Of a DNA stretch of 64,000 nucleotides, positions 50,539 to 60,058 are shown piece after piece. Positions within the stretch are counted from its first letter, which is position 1. Each line of letters starts with the position of its first letter. The DNA is from Merdibacter sp965119685 (GTDB lineage: Bacteria > Bacillota_I > Bacilli_A > Erysipelotrichales > Erysipelotrichaceae): positions 1,240,001 to 1,304,000 of the forward strand of contig OZ221971.1 in the NCBI GenBank assembly GCA_965119685.1. Reading direction: 5' to 3'. A program made the translations under genes and the position numbers. The notes below the pieces were generated by a model. The model was given only the letters and a program-made list of their open reading frames with translations. It had not been told where the DNA came from and did not search any database.

Positions 50539-53500
50539 ATGTGCAAGGAAGTACATCAGAAAACGGATTGGCTGCGGGAGCGTGATTCCTGCGGGATCGG
50601 CGCTGTGGTGAACATCGAGGGCAGAAGAAGTCATCGTCTGCTCGATCAGGCGCTGTCGATCGTGGAGCATTTAGAGCACCGCGCCGGCAAGGACGCCAGC
50701 GGCGAGGTGGGCGACGGCGTAGGAATTTTATTGCAGATCTCCCATCGCTTCTTTACGCAGGTGAGCAGACAGGCGCAGATCGCGCTGCCAAAGGCGGGAG
50801 ACTATGGCATCGCCATGCTGTTTTTGCCAAGAGAACCGCTCAAGCGGCGCAAGAGCGAACAGATGCTGGAGACGATCGGCGCACATGAGGGAGCGATGGT
50901 GTTAGGCTGGCGCGACGTTCCTTGTCAAGAGGAGATTTTAGGTGAAAAGGCGCGTGCGTGCATGCCGGTCATCCGCCAGTGCTTTTTCAAGCGTCCCGCG
51001 CAGATAGAAGCGGGCGAAGCGTTCGAGCAGTGCCTCTATGTCATTCGCCGTCAGCTGGAGAAAAGCTGTCCGGATACCTATGTCGTCTCGCTGTCCTCAC
51101 GCACCATCGTCTACAAGGGCATGTTTTTGGTCGGGCAGCTGCGCGCCTTTTATGACGATCTGCGCGATCCTGCCTATGAGAGCGCTTTGGCGATCGTCCA
51201 TTCGCGCTTCTCCACCAACACCCAGCCCAGCTGGCAGCGCGCCCAGCCTAACCGCATGATCGCCCATAACGGCGAAATCAATACGATCCGCGGAAATTGC
51301 AGCCGCATGCATGCCCGTGAGGAGAACATGTCCTCTTCATTTATGCGCCGCTATGGCCGCAAGATATTGCCGGTGATCGAAAGCAGCGGTTCGGATTCCG
51401 CCATGCTGGACAATACGCTGGAGTTTTTGTGCCGCAATGGGATGCCGATGGAGAAAGCGGTGATGCTGACGATCCCGCAGCCGTGGCGCGGTGATGACAA
51501 CGCGGCGGACGTACAGGATTTTTATCATTATTATGCGACGATGATGGAGCCATGGGACGGCCCGGCGGCGATTCTGTTCTCCGATGGGGAGAAGCTGGGC
51601 GCCGTCTTGGACCGCAACGGTCTGCGCCCGCTGCGCTGGTGGCTGAGCGATGATCAAACGCTGACGCTCTCCTCGGAGGTCGGCGTACTGGCGGTGGAGG
51701 AGGAACACATCGTCCGCAAGGATCGTCTGCACCCCGGCAGCATGCTGTTGGCGGATACGAAAAACAAGCGTCTGCTGTTAGACGCCGAGTGCAAGGCGCC
51801 CTATGTGCACGCGCATCCCTATGGCGAATGGCTCGACCGTCATCTGCTGATGCTGAAGAACCTTCCGGCGCCGGAGAAAAAGACGCTCGTTCTCACTCAG
51901 CCTCAGCGCAATACGCTGTATCGGGTATTCGGTTATACGCAGGAGGATGTGCGCGAACAGATATTGCCGATGGCGCAGACAGGGGCGGAGGCGATCGCAT
52001 CGATGGGGACGGACATCCCCTTAGCTGCGCTCAGCGACTGTCATCCGCTGCTCTTTCACTACTTTAAGCAACAGTTTGCACAGGTGACTAACCCGCCGAT
52101 CGATTCTCTGCGTGAGGCGATCATCACCGATACGCGCGTCTATTTGGGCGCACAGGGAAATCTCTTGCAGGATCGCGACGATAACTGCGCAATCTTGGAG
52201 GTGCGCAATCCGATACTCGATGGACGCGACATGGATAAGCTGCGCACGCTGCGTCATCCGCACTTTCATGTCGAGGAGCTGTCTTTGCTGTTTTATCAGG
52301 GGCATTCCTTAGAGGAAGCGGTGGACATGCTGTATGTCAGCTGCGATCAGGCGATTGCTCACGGCGCCAGCCTCTTGATTTTAAGCGATCGCGGCATGGA
52401 TGAGGAGCATTTGGCAATCCCTTCGCTGCTTGCCGTATCCGCCCTGGAGCACCATCTTGTGCGCATAAAGAAAAAGACGGCAGTCTCGTTAGTGGTGGAG
52501 AGCGGCGAGGTGCGTGACGTCCATCAGTTTGCCGCTTTGCTGGGATATGGCGCGGCGGCGATTTACCCTTATCTGGCGCATGAGAGCATTCGCGAGATGG
52601 TGGAGCAGGATGTGTTGGACAAGGAGACTTCCGCCGCCATCCGCGATTACAACGATGCGATCATGCACGGCGTCGTCAAGATTGCCGCCAAGATGGGCAT
52701 TTCCACCTTGCAGTCTTATCAGTCGGCGCAGATCTTTGAGGCGATCGGGCTGGATCAAAGCGTCATCGAACGCTATTTTCCCAATACCGTTTCGCGGTTA
52801 GGCGGGGTGACGCTCGATCACATCGAGGCCGATGTGCGCTGGTATCATGACCGCGCCTATGATCCGCTGGGCATGGGGGTGGACGACACGCTGGACAGCG
52901 TCGGCTTTCACCGCTTGCGAAACGGCGCCGGCAAAGAGCGCCATCTCTACAGCCCCAAGACGATCATCACCTTGCAAAATGCCGTGCGAAACGGCGATTA
53001 CGAGGAGTTTCAGCGCTATACAGAGATGATTCATCAAGAGGATCAGCCCTTTACCATCCGCTCCTTGCTTCGCTTTGACGCCCATGGGCGAAAGGCGATT
53101 CCCCTCGATGAGGTGGAAAGCGTCGATGCGATCGTGCGCCGCTTCAAAAGCGGGGCGATGTCGTATGGCTCGATTTCAAAGGAGGCGCACACCACGCTTG
53201 CGATCGCCATGAACACCCTGCATGCCAAAAGCAACAGCGGCGAGGGCGGCGAGAGCGAGGAACGTCTTGGCACCTTGCAAAACAGTGCGATCAAGCAGGT
53301 GGCCAGCGGACGCTTCGGCGTAACCAGCGCTTACCTCAACAGTGCGCAGGAAATTCAGATCAAGATGGCACAGGGGGCAAAGCCGGGCGAGGGCGGTCAT
53401 CTCCCCGGCAGCAAGGTGTATCCATGGATCGCCAAAACCCGTCATTCCACCCCGGGAGTCACTCTCATCTCCCCGCCGCCTCACCACGACATTTACTCGA

Positions 53501-55083
53501 TCGAGGATTTGGCGCAGCTCATTTATGATTTGAAAAACGCTAACCCGCATGCCCGCATCTCGGTCAAGCTTGTCAGCGAGGAAGGCGTGGGCACCATCGC
53601 CAACGGTGTTGCCAAGGCGGGCGCGCAGGTCATTTTGATCTCCGGCTATGATGGAGGCACCGGTGCGGCACCGCAAAGCTCGATCCATCACGCCGGACTT
53701 CCATGGGAGCTGGGATTGACACAGACACATGAACAGCTGGTGGAAAACGGTCTGCGCAGCCGTGTCATCTTGGAAACGGATGGCAAATTGATGAGCGGAC
53801 GGGATGTGGCGATCGCCGCCTTGTTAGGAGCGGAGGAGTTTGGCTTTGCCAGCGCACCGTTAGTCGCCATGGGCTGCATGATGATGCGCGTGTGCAACCT
53901 CGATACCTGCCCGGTCGGCATCGCAACGCAAAACGAGTGCCTGCGCCGCCGCTTTCAGGGAAAGCCGGAGCATGTGATCAACTTCATGCGCTTCATCGCT
54001 ATGCAACTGCGTGAGATCATGGCGTCGCTGGGCTTTGCGAGCGTAGAGGAGATGGTCGGACACAAGGAGTGCCTGCGCGTATGCAAGGAGCAGCACCACG
54101 GACATCTGCGCTTAGAGGAGCTGCTGCGGCTGCCGAAAGGAGAGGGGAAGACACATTTTGACGAGCGCGACGTCTATGATTTCCATCTGGAACAGACAAA
54201 GGATGCGCAAATCCTCATCCCCGGCTTCATCGCCGCGCAAAAAGCGGACATCCCTTACCATGCGCATCTGCGCTTAGACAACACCGACCGCGCGTTCGCT
54301 ACGCTGTTAGGGTCGTACATCACCCGCCATCATGGCAGCAAGCTGAGCGATGACAGCTGCGTCATTCACTGTGAGGGCAGCGGCGGACAGTCGTTTGGCG
54401 CCTTTTTGCCAAAAGGCGTGACGGTGAAGCTGCAAGGCGATGCCAACGATTATTTCGGCAAAGGCCTATGCGGAGGCATCCTCAGCGTGACCCCAAGTCC
54501 GCAGGCGGGATATGCGGCGCAGGACAATGTCATCATCGGCAATGTCGCGCTCTATGGAGCGACCTCGGGCAGCGCCTATCTCAACGGCATCGCCGGCGAG
54601 CGCTTCGCCGTGCGTAATTCCGGCGCCGTTGCCGTTGTGGAGGGCTGCGGCGATCATGCGTTGGAGTATATGACCGGAGGCTGTGTCGTCATCTTGGGCG
54701 AAACCGGCAAAAACGTCGCCGCCGGCATGAGCGGGGGCGTCGCTTACATCCTCGATGAGAAACACACGCTTTATATGCGCATCAACAAGGAGCTCGTCGA
54801 TATGGAAGAGGTCGTCGAGGAGAGCGACTGGGCACGTTTATCATCCCTGCTGAAGGACTATGTCGCCGCGACGGACAGCGCGCATGGAAAATGGATTTTA
54901 GCGCATCTCGATCAGGTGAAGGGCAGCTTTAAAAAGATCATCCCCCGCGATTATCGGCGCATGCAGGCACGGATCGCAGCCCTGCGCCGGCATGGCTATG
55001 ACGAGGAGGAAGCGAAGCTGCGCGCCTTTGAACAAAGCAGGCAGAAAGGAGACGACGCATGGGAAAGCCCGATGGATTTATAA
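50539..55083 (+). CDS. gltB: Glutamate synthase large subunit GltB
   Basis: A 1514-residue ferredoxin/NADPH-GOGAT large subunit that transfers the glutamine amide to 2-oxoglutarate. The propeptide is 17 residues, then the nucleophile Cys18 (ERDSCGIGAV). The central FMN domain includes SYGSISKEAHTTLA, NSGEGGE and GVTLISPPPHHDIYSIEDLA. The iron-sulfur cysteines occur in MGCMMMRVCNLDTCPVGIAT, and the C-terminal GXGXG beta-helix domain (CVIHCEGSGGQSFGAF, GGCVVILG) closes the protein. It overlaps gltD by 25 bp. Confidence 0.97.
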   Translation: MCKEVHQKTDWLRERDSCGIGAVVNIEGRRSHRLLDQALSIVEHLEHRAGKDASGEVGDGVGILLQISHRFFTQVSRQAQIALPKAGDYGIAMLFLPREPLKRRKSEQMLETIGAHEGAMVLGWRDVPCQEEILGEKARACMPVIRQCFFKRPAQIEAGEAFEQCLYVIRRQLEKSCPDTYVVSLSSRTIVYKGMFLVGQLRAFYDDLRDPAYESALAIVHSRFSTNTQPSWQRAQPNRMIAHNGEINTIRGNCSRMHAREENMSSSFMRRYGRKILPVIESSGSDSAMLDNTLEFLCRNGMPMEKAVMLTIPQPWRGDDNAADVQDFYHYYATMMEPWDGPAAILFSDGEKLGAVLDRNGLRPLRWWLSDDQTLTLSSEVGVLAVEEEHIVRKDRLHPGSMLLADTKNKRLLLDAECKAPYVHAHPYGEWLDRHLLMLKNLPAPEKKTLVLTQPQRNTLYRVFGYTQEDVREQILPMAQTGAEAIASMGTDIPLAALSDCHPLLFHYFKQQFAQVTNPPIDSLREAIITDTRVYLGAQGNLLQDRDDNCAILEVRNPILDGRDMDKLRTLRHPHFHVEELSLLFYQGHSLEEAVDMLYVSCDQAIAHGASLLILSDRGMDEEHLAIPSLLAVSALEHHLVRIKKKTAVSLVVESGEVRDVHQFAALLGYGAAAIYPYLAHESIREMVEQDVLDKETSAAIRDYNDAIMHGVVKIAAKMGISTLQSYQSAQIFEAIGLDQSVIERYFPNTVSRLGGVTLDHIEADVRWYHDRAYDPLGMGVDDTLDSVGFHRLRNGAGKERHLYSPKTIITLQNAVRNGDYEEFQRYTEMIHQEDQPFTIRSLLRFDAHGRKAIPLDEVESVDAIVRRFKSGAMSYGSISKEAHTTLAIAMNTLHAKSNSGEGGESEERLGTLQNSAIKQVASGRFGVTSAYLNSAQEIQIKMAQGAKPGEGGHLPGSKVYPWIAKTRHSTPGVTLISPPPHHDIYSIEDLAQLIYDLKNANPHARISVKLVSEEGVGTIANGVAKAGAQVILISGYDGGTGAAPQSSIHHAGLPWELGLTQTHEQLVENGLRSRVILETDGKLMSGRDVAIAALLGAEEFGFASAPLVAMGCMMMRVCNLDTCPVGIATQNECLRRRFQGKPEHVINFMRFIAMQLREIMASLGFASVEEMVGHKECLRVCKEQHHGHLRLEELLRLPKGEGKTHFDERDVYDFHLEQTKDAQILIPGFIAAQKADIPYHAHLRLDNTDRAFATLLGSYITRHHGSKLSDDSCVIHCEGSGGQSFGAFLPKGVTVKLQGDANDYFGKGLCGGILSVTPSPQAGYAAQDNVIIGNVALYGATSGSAYLNGIAGERFAVRNSGAVAVVEGCGDHALEYMTGGCVVILGETGKNVAAGMSGGVAYILDEKHTLYMRINKELVDMEEVVEESDWARLSSLLKDYVAATDSAHGKWILAHLDQVKGSFKKIIPRDYRRMQARIAALRRHGYDEEEAKLRAFEQSRQKGDDAWESPMDL

Positions 55084-56531
55084 AATATCCCCGTGAGGAA
55101 CAGGCGCTTCGCCCCATCGGCGAGCGCATCAAGGATTATGAGGAGCTCTACACCTCCTTGCCCTTTGCGAAGCGAAAGGAGCAGGCGGCGCGGTGTATGA
55201 ACTGCGGCGTGCCGCTTTGTCAGTCGGCGATGGAGCTGAATGGGATGGTGAGCGGATGTCCGCTGCATAACCTTATCCCCGAATGGAACGAAGAGCTGTA
55301 TCACGGCTCATTACAATATGCGCTGAAACGCCTGTTAAAGACCAACCCGTTCCCAGAGTTTACCGGGCGCGTCTGTCCGGCGCTGTGCGAGAAGGCATGC
55401 ACCTGCGGCATGAACGATGAAGCCGTGACGATTCATGACAATGAGCGCTTCATCATCGAGGAAGGCTTTGCCAAGGGGTGGATGCAGCCAAAGCGCTATC
55501 GCCGTCCCCGCGGCAAGCGCGTGGCGATCATCGGCAGCGGTCCCAGCGGTCTCAGTGCGGCGGACACGCTGAATCGGCGCGGACATGAGGTGCACGTCTA
55601 TGAGCGCGAACAGCGCGGGGGCGGCTTGCTGATGTATGGCATTCCCAACATGAAGTTAGATAAGCGCATCGTGGAAAGACGCATCGCGCTGATGAAGGAG
55701 GAAGGCGTTGTTTTCCACTTTGGCTGTGACGTCGGGAAGGACGCTCAATTTCTCGACCTCGCCGATCACTATGATGCAATCGCTTTCTGCTGCGGTGCCA
55801 AGGCGCCCCGCCTATTGGCACTGGAGGGCGAACAGGGAGCACAGGTGCACTATGCCATCGACTATCTCAGCGCGGCGAGCGAAGTGCTGTTTTCCCCGCA
55901 GCACGCAGTCATTGAGGAGATGAGCGCTCAAGGCAAGCGGGTGGTCATCGTTGGCGGTGGCGATACCGGCAATGACTGTGTCGCTACCTGCATCCGTCAG
56001 GGATGCGCCGGCGTCGTACAGCTGGAGATGATGCCCAAGCCCCCTATGCAGCGTGCCAAGGACAATCCATGGCCGCAATGGCCGCGCGTCTGGAAAGCGG
56101 ATTACGGACAGCAGGAATGCGCAAGCATCTTTGGCAGCGACCCGCGCATCTACCAAAGCACCCCCAAACGCCTCCTTTATGAAGACGGTCGCTTGGTCGG
56201 CATGGAATGCATCCGCCTGACAATGAAGGAGGGACGCATGCAGCAGGTGGAGGGCAGCGAATGGGTGCTACCGGCAGATATGGTGATCATCGCCGCAGGC
56301 TTCATCGGCTGCGAGCGTTACGTCAGCGATGCCTTTCATCTTCCCCTCACCCCGCGAAACACCATCCTGACCGCCAAAGGTTCCCATCAGATTCAAGAGA
56401 GCAAATACTTTGCGGCAGGTGATATGCGCCGGGGACAGTCATTGGTCGTCTGGGCGATCGCCGAAGGCAAGGCATGCGCCAGAGAGATCGACTGTTATCT
56501 CATGGGATACAGTGAAATTGAGCCGATATAA
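55059..56531 (+). CDS. gltD: Glutamate synthase small subunit GltD
   Basis: A 490-residue NADPH-oxidising subunit that feeds electrons to GltB. N-terminal cysteines ARCMNCGVPLCQ, SGCPLHNLIPEWNE and GRVCPALCEKACTCG bind two 4Fe-4S clusters. The FAD motif is VAIIGSGPSGLSAADTL, and the NADPH motif is VVIVGGGDTGNDCVATCIRQG. Its start lies within the end of gltB, a translationally coupled arrangement. A terminator follows. Confidence 0.96.
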   Translation: MGKPDGFIKYPREEQALRPIGERIKDYEELYTSLPFAKRKEQAARCMNCGVPLCQSAMELNGMVSGCPLHNLIPEWNEELYHGSLQYALKRLLKTNPFPEFTGRVCPALCEKACTCGMNDEAVTIHDNERFIIEEGFAKGWMQPKRYRRPRGKRVAIIGSGPSGLSAADTLNRRGHEVHVYEREQRGGGLLMYGIPNMKLDKRIVERRIALMKEEGVVFHFGCDVGKDAQFLDLADHYDAIAFCCGAKAPRLLALEGEQGAQVHYAIDYLSAASEVLFSPQHAVIEEMSAQGKRVVIVGGGDTGNDCVATCIRQGCAGVVQLEMMPKPPMQRAKDNPWPQWPRVWKADYGQQECASIFGSDPRIYQSTPKRLLYEDGRLVGMECIRLTMKEGRMQQVEGSEWVLPADMVIIAAGFIGCERYVSDAFHLPLTPRNTILTAKGSHQIQESKYFAAGDMRRGQSLVVWAIAEGKACAREIDCYLMGYSEIEPI

Positions 56532-56542
56532 CAGTGAATACG

Positions 56543-56575
56543 GGCAGTCACCCTTGCGTGGCTGCCTATTTTTGT
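56543..56575 (+). terminator. Terminator of asnB-gltB-gltD
   Basis: GGCAGTCAC/GTGGCTGCC stem with a short loop, followed by TATTTTTGTTG. Confidence 0.85.
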
Positions 56576-56650
56576 TGAAAAGGCGAAGAAAAAAGCGAAA
56601 GAAAACAGCGTTTCTCCCCCTTCTTTCGACCCTTGCCGAGCCCATCTCGT

Positions 56651-56689
56651 CATAACCTTTAGTACAATAGGATGAAAAAGGAGGTTATG
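56651..56689 (+). promoter_or_regulatory. Inverted repeat over the serine recombinase promoter/ribosome-binding site
   Basis: CATAACCT (56651-56658) and AGGTTATG (56682-56689) are perfect inverted arms. The right arm covers the AGGAGG ribosome-binding site, and TACAAT (a -10 candidate) lies between. It could be a recombinase operator or an RNA hairpin that hides the site. Confidence 0.5.
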
Positions 56690-56694
56690 GGTGT

Positions 56695-57300
56695 ATGACA
56701 AACATATATGGGTATGCGAGAGTTTCCAGCAATGATCAGCATGAGGACAGACAGCTGCGCGCGCTGCTCTCCTATGATATTGCAAAGGACAACATCTTTT
56801 TGGATAAGCAGTCGGGCAAGGACTTTAACCGTCCACAGTATCAGAAACTGCTCTATCAGCTGCGCAAGGGCGATCTGCTTTATATTTTGAGCATTGATCG
56901 GCTGGGCAGAAATTATGAGGAGATTCAGCAACAGTGGCGGGTGCTGACCAAGGAGATCGGCATCGACGTCTGCGTGATTGACATGCCGCTGTTAGACACT
57001 CGTTATGGCAAGGATCTGTTAGGAACCTTCATTGCCGATCTGGTGCTGCAAATTCTCTCTTTTACCGCACAAAACGAGCGGGAAAACATCAAAAAAAGGC
57101 AGGCGCAGGGAATTGCGGCCGCCAAGGCGAAAGGGGTGAAGTTCGGCCGTCCCCCAATTCCACTTCCCGAACAATTTCCGCAAATTGTGACGGAATGGGA
57201 AAACAAACAGCTGCACATCAACGATGTGCTGGCGATCTGTAACATGAGCGAGGCGACCTTTTATCGCAAGCTGAAAGCGTGTAGAGATTCCTATAGCTGA
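56695..57300 (+). CDS. Serine recombinase (resolvase/invertase family)
   Basis: A 201-residue small serine recombinase. The N-terminal catalytic domain shows IYGYARVSSNDQHEDRQL with Arg9 and nucleophile Ser11. Further motifs are IDRLGRNYEEI and the E-helix region (LVLQILSFTAQNERENIKKR), and the C-terminal HTH (about 150-195, ending SEATFYRKLK) matches resolvases and DNA invertases. No transposase is adjacent and I see no clear recombination sites. It could be a remnant of a Tn3-type element or a local invertase acting near the surface-protein gene that follows. Confidence 0.87.
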   Translation: MTNIYGYARVSSNDQHEDRQLRALLSYDIAKDNIFLDKQSGKDFNRPQYQKLLYQLRKGDLLYILSIDRLGRNYEEIQQQWRVLTKEIGIDVCVIDMPLLDTRYGKDLLGTFIADLVLQILSFTAQNERENIKKRQAQGIAAAKAKGVKFGRPPIPLPEQFPQIVTEWENKQLHINDVLAICNMSEATFYRKLKACRDSYS

Positions 57301-57332
57301 AAAAAAGGCACTTGTAATGTGTACCTTTTGCT
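57301..57332 (+). terminator. Weak terminator after the serine recombinase
   Basis: AAAGGCAC/GTGTACCTTTT can form an imperfect stem directly after the stop codon. Between here and 57508 a hairpin TGCGGA/TCCGCA (about 57391-57410) is the only other structure; no convincing promoter for the next gene is seen. Confidence 0.45.
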
Positions 57333-57508
57333 TGCTATTTCCATTATACATTTTACACCCGCAAAACGGGGATTGCAATAGCCTGCGGATGATATTTTCC
57401 GCATAATTTCACTGTTTTCGAGTCAAGAAGCGACACATTTTTCACACTCTCAAAACGTACACTTTATGAGAGCTATTCTAGCACAGAGCGATAAAGGAGA
57501 GTGTGATG

Positions 57509-59296
57509 ATGAAAACAGTGCTGAAAAAATGTCTGGCGCTCGCCGCGGCATTCTGCATGCTGTTTGCCATGGCTCCGATGATGGCACATGCGGAAAACAC
57601 GGAGGGTGCAGACAGCGTCTGGGAGATTTCCAAGTCCAAGACGGCGAGCAATCTGGATGAGAGCTACACGTCGGATGTGACGCTGTCGCTGCCATCGGCG
57701 CAGGAAGAGCTGGTATCGGATGTGGTGTTTGTCTTGGATAAGTCGACGAGCACAAATGTGGAAGCTGAAATCAAAGCGATGCTGGGTGAGCTGAACCGAC
57801 AGATCAAGGATACCGGCGCAGCGGTCAAGGTGGGAATTGTCATCTTTAACCGCGAGGCGAACAATGTGTTGGAGCTGACTGAGCTGAATGATGAAAACAT
57901 GGCGAAAATCGAAGCGGCGATCGATACTGAGATTTCCAGCGGCACCAATACGCATGCCGGGCTGTTGGCGGGAAAGGCGATGCTCGACGAGGATCAAAGC
58001 GTAGCGGCCAATCGGAAGTACCTGATCTTTGCCAGCGATGGAAACACGTATCTGTATGGAGAAGAACCGACCATTACCGCCTATTATTGGATGAATGACG
58101 GTGTTCCTTACTTCTCTACGGATAACTACGCTTGGCATTTTAAATATGGAAATAACGATGCACCGGAAAACTGGGATGACTGGATGGACACGATCCAAAG
58201 TACGATCGAGGCTAGTCCTGCCATCGAAATTCCTTATGGCGGGGAAACGTATGATAACCTGCTCTCTTATCGGACAAGCGGCAGCGATAACTACAAGCAG
58301 CCGGTTCCGGAAGACATCGCCACGAACGCTGAAGTGTTGGATGCAGCCGCCTATGCGACAAACGTAGATCGCGCCTTGTACTATTCTTATCAGGTATATC
58401 ACAGCGCACAGGAAGCCGGCTATCACTGCTATGCGGTGAACGCCAAGGATACGGTTTCTTCCTATGCGTGGGCAAGCGGCTTCATGGAATACCTCAGCAA
58501 TGATCAGGGAGCGGTTTCCTTTGACGACATTCAAAAGGAAATTTACTATCTGCTCGATGCCGGAAGCATCGTTGTCGATGAAATCGGCGCCGGTAAGGAT
58601 AACGAGGGAAACGACTACAACTTTGATTTCGTAAACGACGTGCAAACGCTGGCGCTGAGCGTCAACGGCGAAGTGCTGAATGTGGAAGCGATGGATGTAC
58701 AGGGTGCGAGCGGGGCTTGGAAATTCGGCGATGCGAGCAACGATACCCGTTTTGAGCTGTACTACTATGCACAGGGAACCACAGTGAATGGCAAGACGTA
58801 TGGCGAATGTCTGGTATGGAAGATCAACGAGGCGGTTTCTAACTTTGCGCCGGTGCAACTGACATATCAGGTCAAATTGACCAACCCTTCCACAACGCCG
58901 GGCACCTATGGCGTCTATGATGCGGATGGCAGTGAGAAACAGGCGGGACTGTATACCAACAACTGTGCGGTATTGCTGCCGATGGATTCCCAAGGCGCGG
59001 CAGGTGCGGCAGAGGAATTTGCCAAGCCGACAGTCTCTTATACAGTGCAAGAGCCTGCACCGGAGGAACCAAGCGAGCCAAGTGAACCGAGCGAACCAGG
59101 TGAACCGAGCGAACCAAGTGAACCAAGCGAACCAAGTGAACCAAGCGAGCCGGCACAGCCAAGTGAGCCAAGTACGCCGGATACGGAAGACACGGGTACC
59201 GCAGCAGCGGATACGCTGGTGCTGTGGGGCGTTTTGTTTGGCGCATCCGCCGCAGTGATCGCTGTATTGGGCGTCAAGCGCAGAATCGAGCGTTAA
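57509..59296 (+). CDS. Secreted VWA-domain surface protein with SEP-repeat stalk and C-terminal anchor
   Basis: A 595-residue surface protein. It has a signal peptide (residues 1-28, ending MMAHA), then a von Willebrand A domain with an intact MIDAS DxSxS (DKSTS, about residue 77), a threonine in SSGTNTH and an aspartate in FASDGN. A second domain of unknown fold follows (about 360-480). The stalk has repeated S-E-P tripeptides, and the C-terminus has an acidic DTEDTGT, a membrane helix and KRRIER. This looks like a sortase-type anchor without a clear LPxTG. It may bind host matrix or form a pilus tip. GGAGAG supports ATG 57509; ATG 57506 is also possible. Confidence 0.82.
   Translation: MKTVLKKCLALAAAFCMLFAMAPMMAHAENTEGADSVWEISKSKTASNLDESYTSDVTLSLPSAQEELVSDVVFVLDKSTSTNVEAEIKAMLGELNRQIKDTGAAVKVGIVIFNREANNVLELTELNDENMAKIEAAIDTEISSGTNTHAGLLAGKAMLDEDQSVAANRKYLIFASDGNTYLYGEEPTITAYYWMNDGVPYFSTDNYAWHFKYGNNDAPENWDDWMDTIQSTIEASPAIEIPYGGETYDNLLSYRTSGSDNYKQPVPEDIATNAEVLDAAAYATNVDRALYYSYQVYHSAQEAGYHCYAVNAKDTVSSYAWASGFMEYLSNDQGAVSFDDIQKEIYYLLDAGSIVVDEIGAGKDNEGNDYNFDFVNDVQTLALSVNGEVLNVEAMDVQGASGAWKFGDASNDTRFELYYYAQGTTVNGKTYGECLVWKINEAVSNFAPVQLTYQVKLTNPSTTPGTYGVYDADGSEKQAGLYTNNCAVLLPMDSQGAAGAAEEFAKPTVSYTVQEPAPEEPSEPSEPSEPGEPSEPSEPSEPSEPSEPAQPSEPSTPDTEDTGTAAADTLVLWGVLFGASAAVIAVLGVKRRIER
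59069..59172 (+). repeat. 9-bp tandem repeats coding SEP tripeptides
   Basis: About ten units of the type CCAAGTGAA/CCGAGCGAA encode S-E-P, forming the stalk of the VWA protein. Near-identical units alternate, so copy number can change by slippage. Confidence 0.8.
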
Positions 59297-59330
59297 AAAG
59301 CGCGCATCTCTGTCAATGAATAAGAGAAAG

Positions 59331-59357
59331 GACAGTGGGCAGCCTTTGTGCTTTCCG
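59331..59357 (+). terminator. Terminator of the VWA protein gene
   Basis: GACAG-T-GG pairs with CC-G-CTGTC (59331-59338 with 59346-59353), followed by TTTTT. Confidence 0.7.
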
Positions 59358-59393
59358 CTGTCTTTTTGCAAGTGAGCGAGGAATGGAGAAGAC

Positions 59394-59819
59394 ATGAAGA
59401 AACTGACGAGAGAGCAGAAGATTATGCTGTATGAACAAAGGCGCTTAGGAGCGACGATTACAGAGCTGTCAAAAACGTTCCATCTGCGCAGGGAAGGCGT
59501 CAAGTACCTGATCCGTCTGATCGATCGCCACGGCTACGGCGTTTTGCGCGATGGGCACAGCCGCCGCTACTCTCCCCAGATCAAGGAGCAGGCCGTTTTA
59601 GAGGTGCTTGAGATGGAACAGACGATCGGGGAAACCGCGGTGAAATATGGTCTCTCCAGCAAGACGGCGCTGACAAAGTGGATAAAGGACTATCAGATGA
59701 ACGGCAATCGGATCATCGAGCGAAAGCGCGGACGGAAACGGCAGATGACCACATACGCGCAGGCAAAGGATGCAGCAGATGCCTGCCAAGGGGAAACTGC
59801 GGAAAGCAGCTCGTCATGA
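59394..59819 (+). CDS. Orphan IS3/IS150-type OrfA-like helix-turn-helix protein
   Basis: A 141-residue protein with two HTH units. The first (KIMLYEQRRLGATITELSKT) and the second (YSPQIKEQAVLEVLEMEQTI, then KYGLSSKTALTKWIKDYQ) resemble the DNA-binding part of IS150-type OrfA transposase subunits. No OrfB integrase (DDE domain) follows and no flanking inverted repeats are seen. It is therefore an orphan, either a relic of an insertion sequence or a reused DNA-binding protein. GGAG precedes the start at 59394. Confidence 0.65.
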   Translation: MKKLTREQKIMLYEQRRLGATITELSKTFHLRREGVKYLIRLIDRHGYGVLRDGHSRRYSPQIKEQAVLEVLEMEQTIGETAVKYGLSSKTALTKWIKDYQMNGNRIIERKRGRKRQMTTYAQAKDAADACQGETAESSSS

Positions 59820-60058
59820 CTGCTGCAAGATAAAAAAGGGAATCATCGCCAAACAGGGGATGATCCGCTTCCTGTCAGGCGGACATACAAGAGGAAGAAA
59901 AACAAAGAAATCTGGTTTTTTTATAAGAAGAAATATTTTTTTCTCATTAGGCGGTATAGTCCATTCAAGAGCTATTCCGTCTTTTCTTGTTTATTAGCTG
60001 TTTTTTGTTCCATCTTCCCCGTGTCATGCGGGAAAATTCTAAAATGTCAATGTTGCAT
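59820..60058. other. Intergenic region with terminator-like hairpin
   Basis: A stem GCGGTATAG/CTATTCCGT followed by TTTTC (59951-59985) can act as a rightward terminator. The 75-codon frame at 59770-59997 overlaps the previous gene and I do not call it. Confidence 0.5.

Noticed and set aside
56532..57508. Invertible promoter for the VWA protein next to the serine recombinase
   Set aside because: I searched for paired inverted repeats flanking a promoter and found only short local hairpins.
59770..59997. 75-codon frame overlapping the OrfA-like gene
   Set aside because: It overlaps the previous gene out of frame, has no ribosome-binding site and ends in a terminator region.
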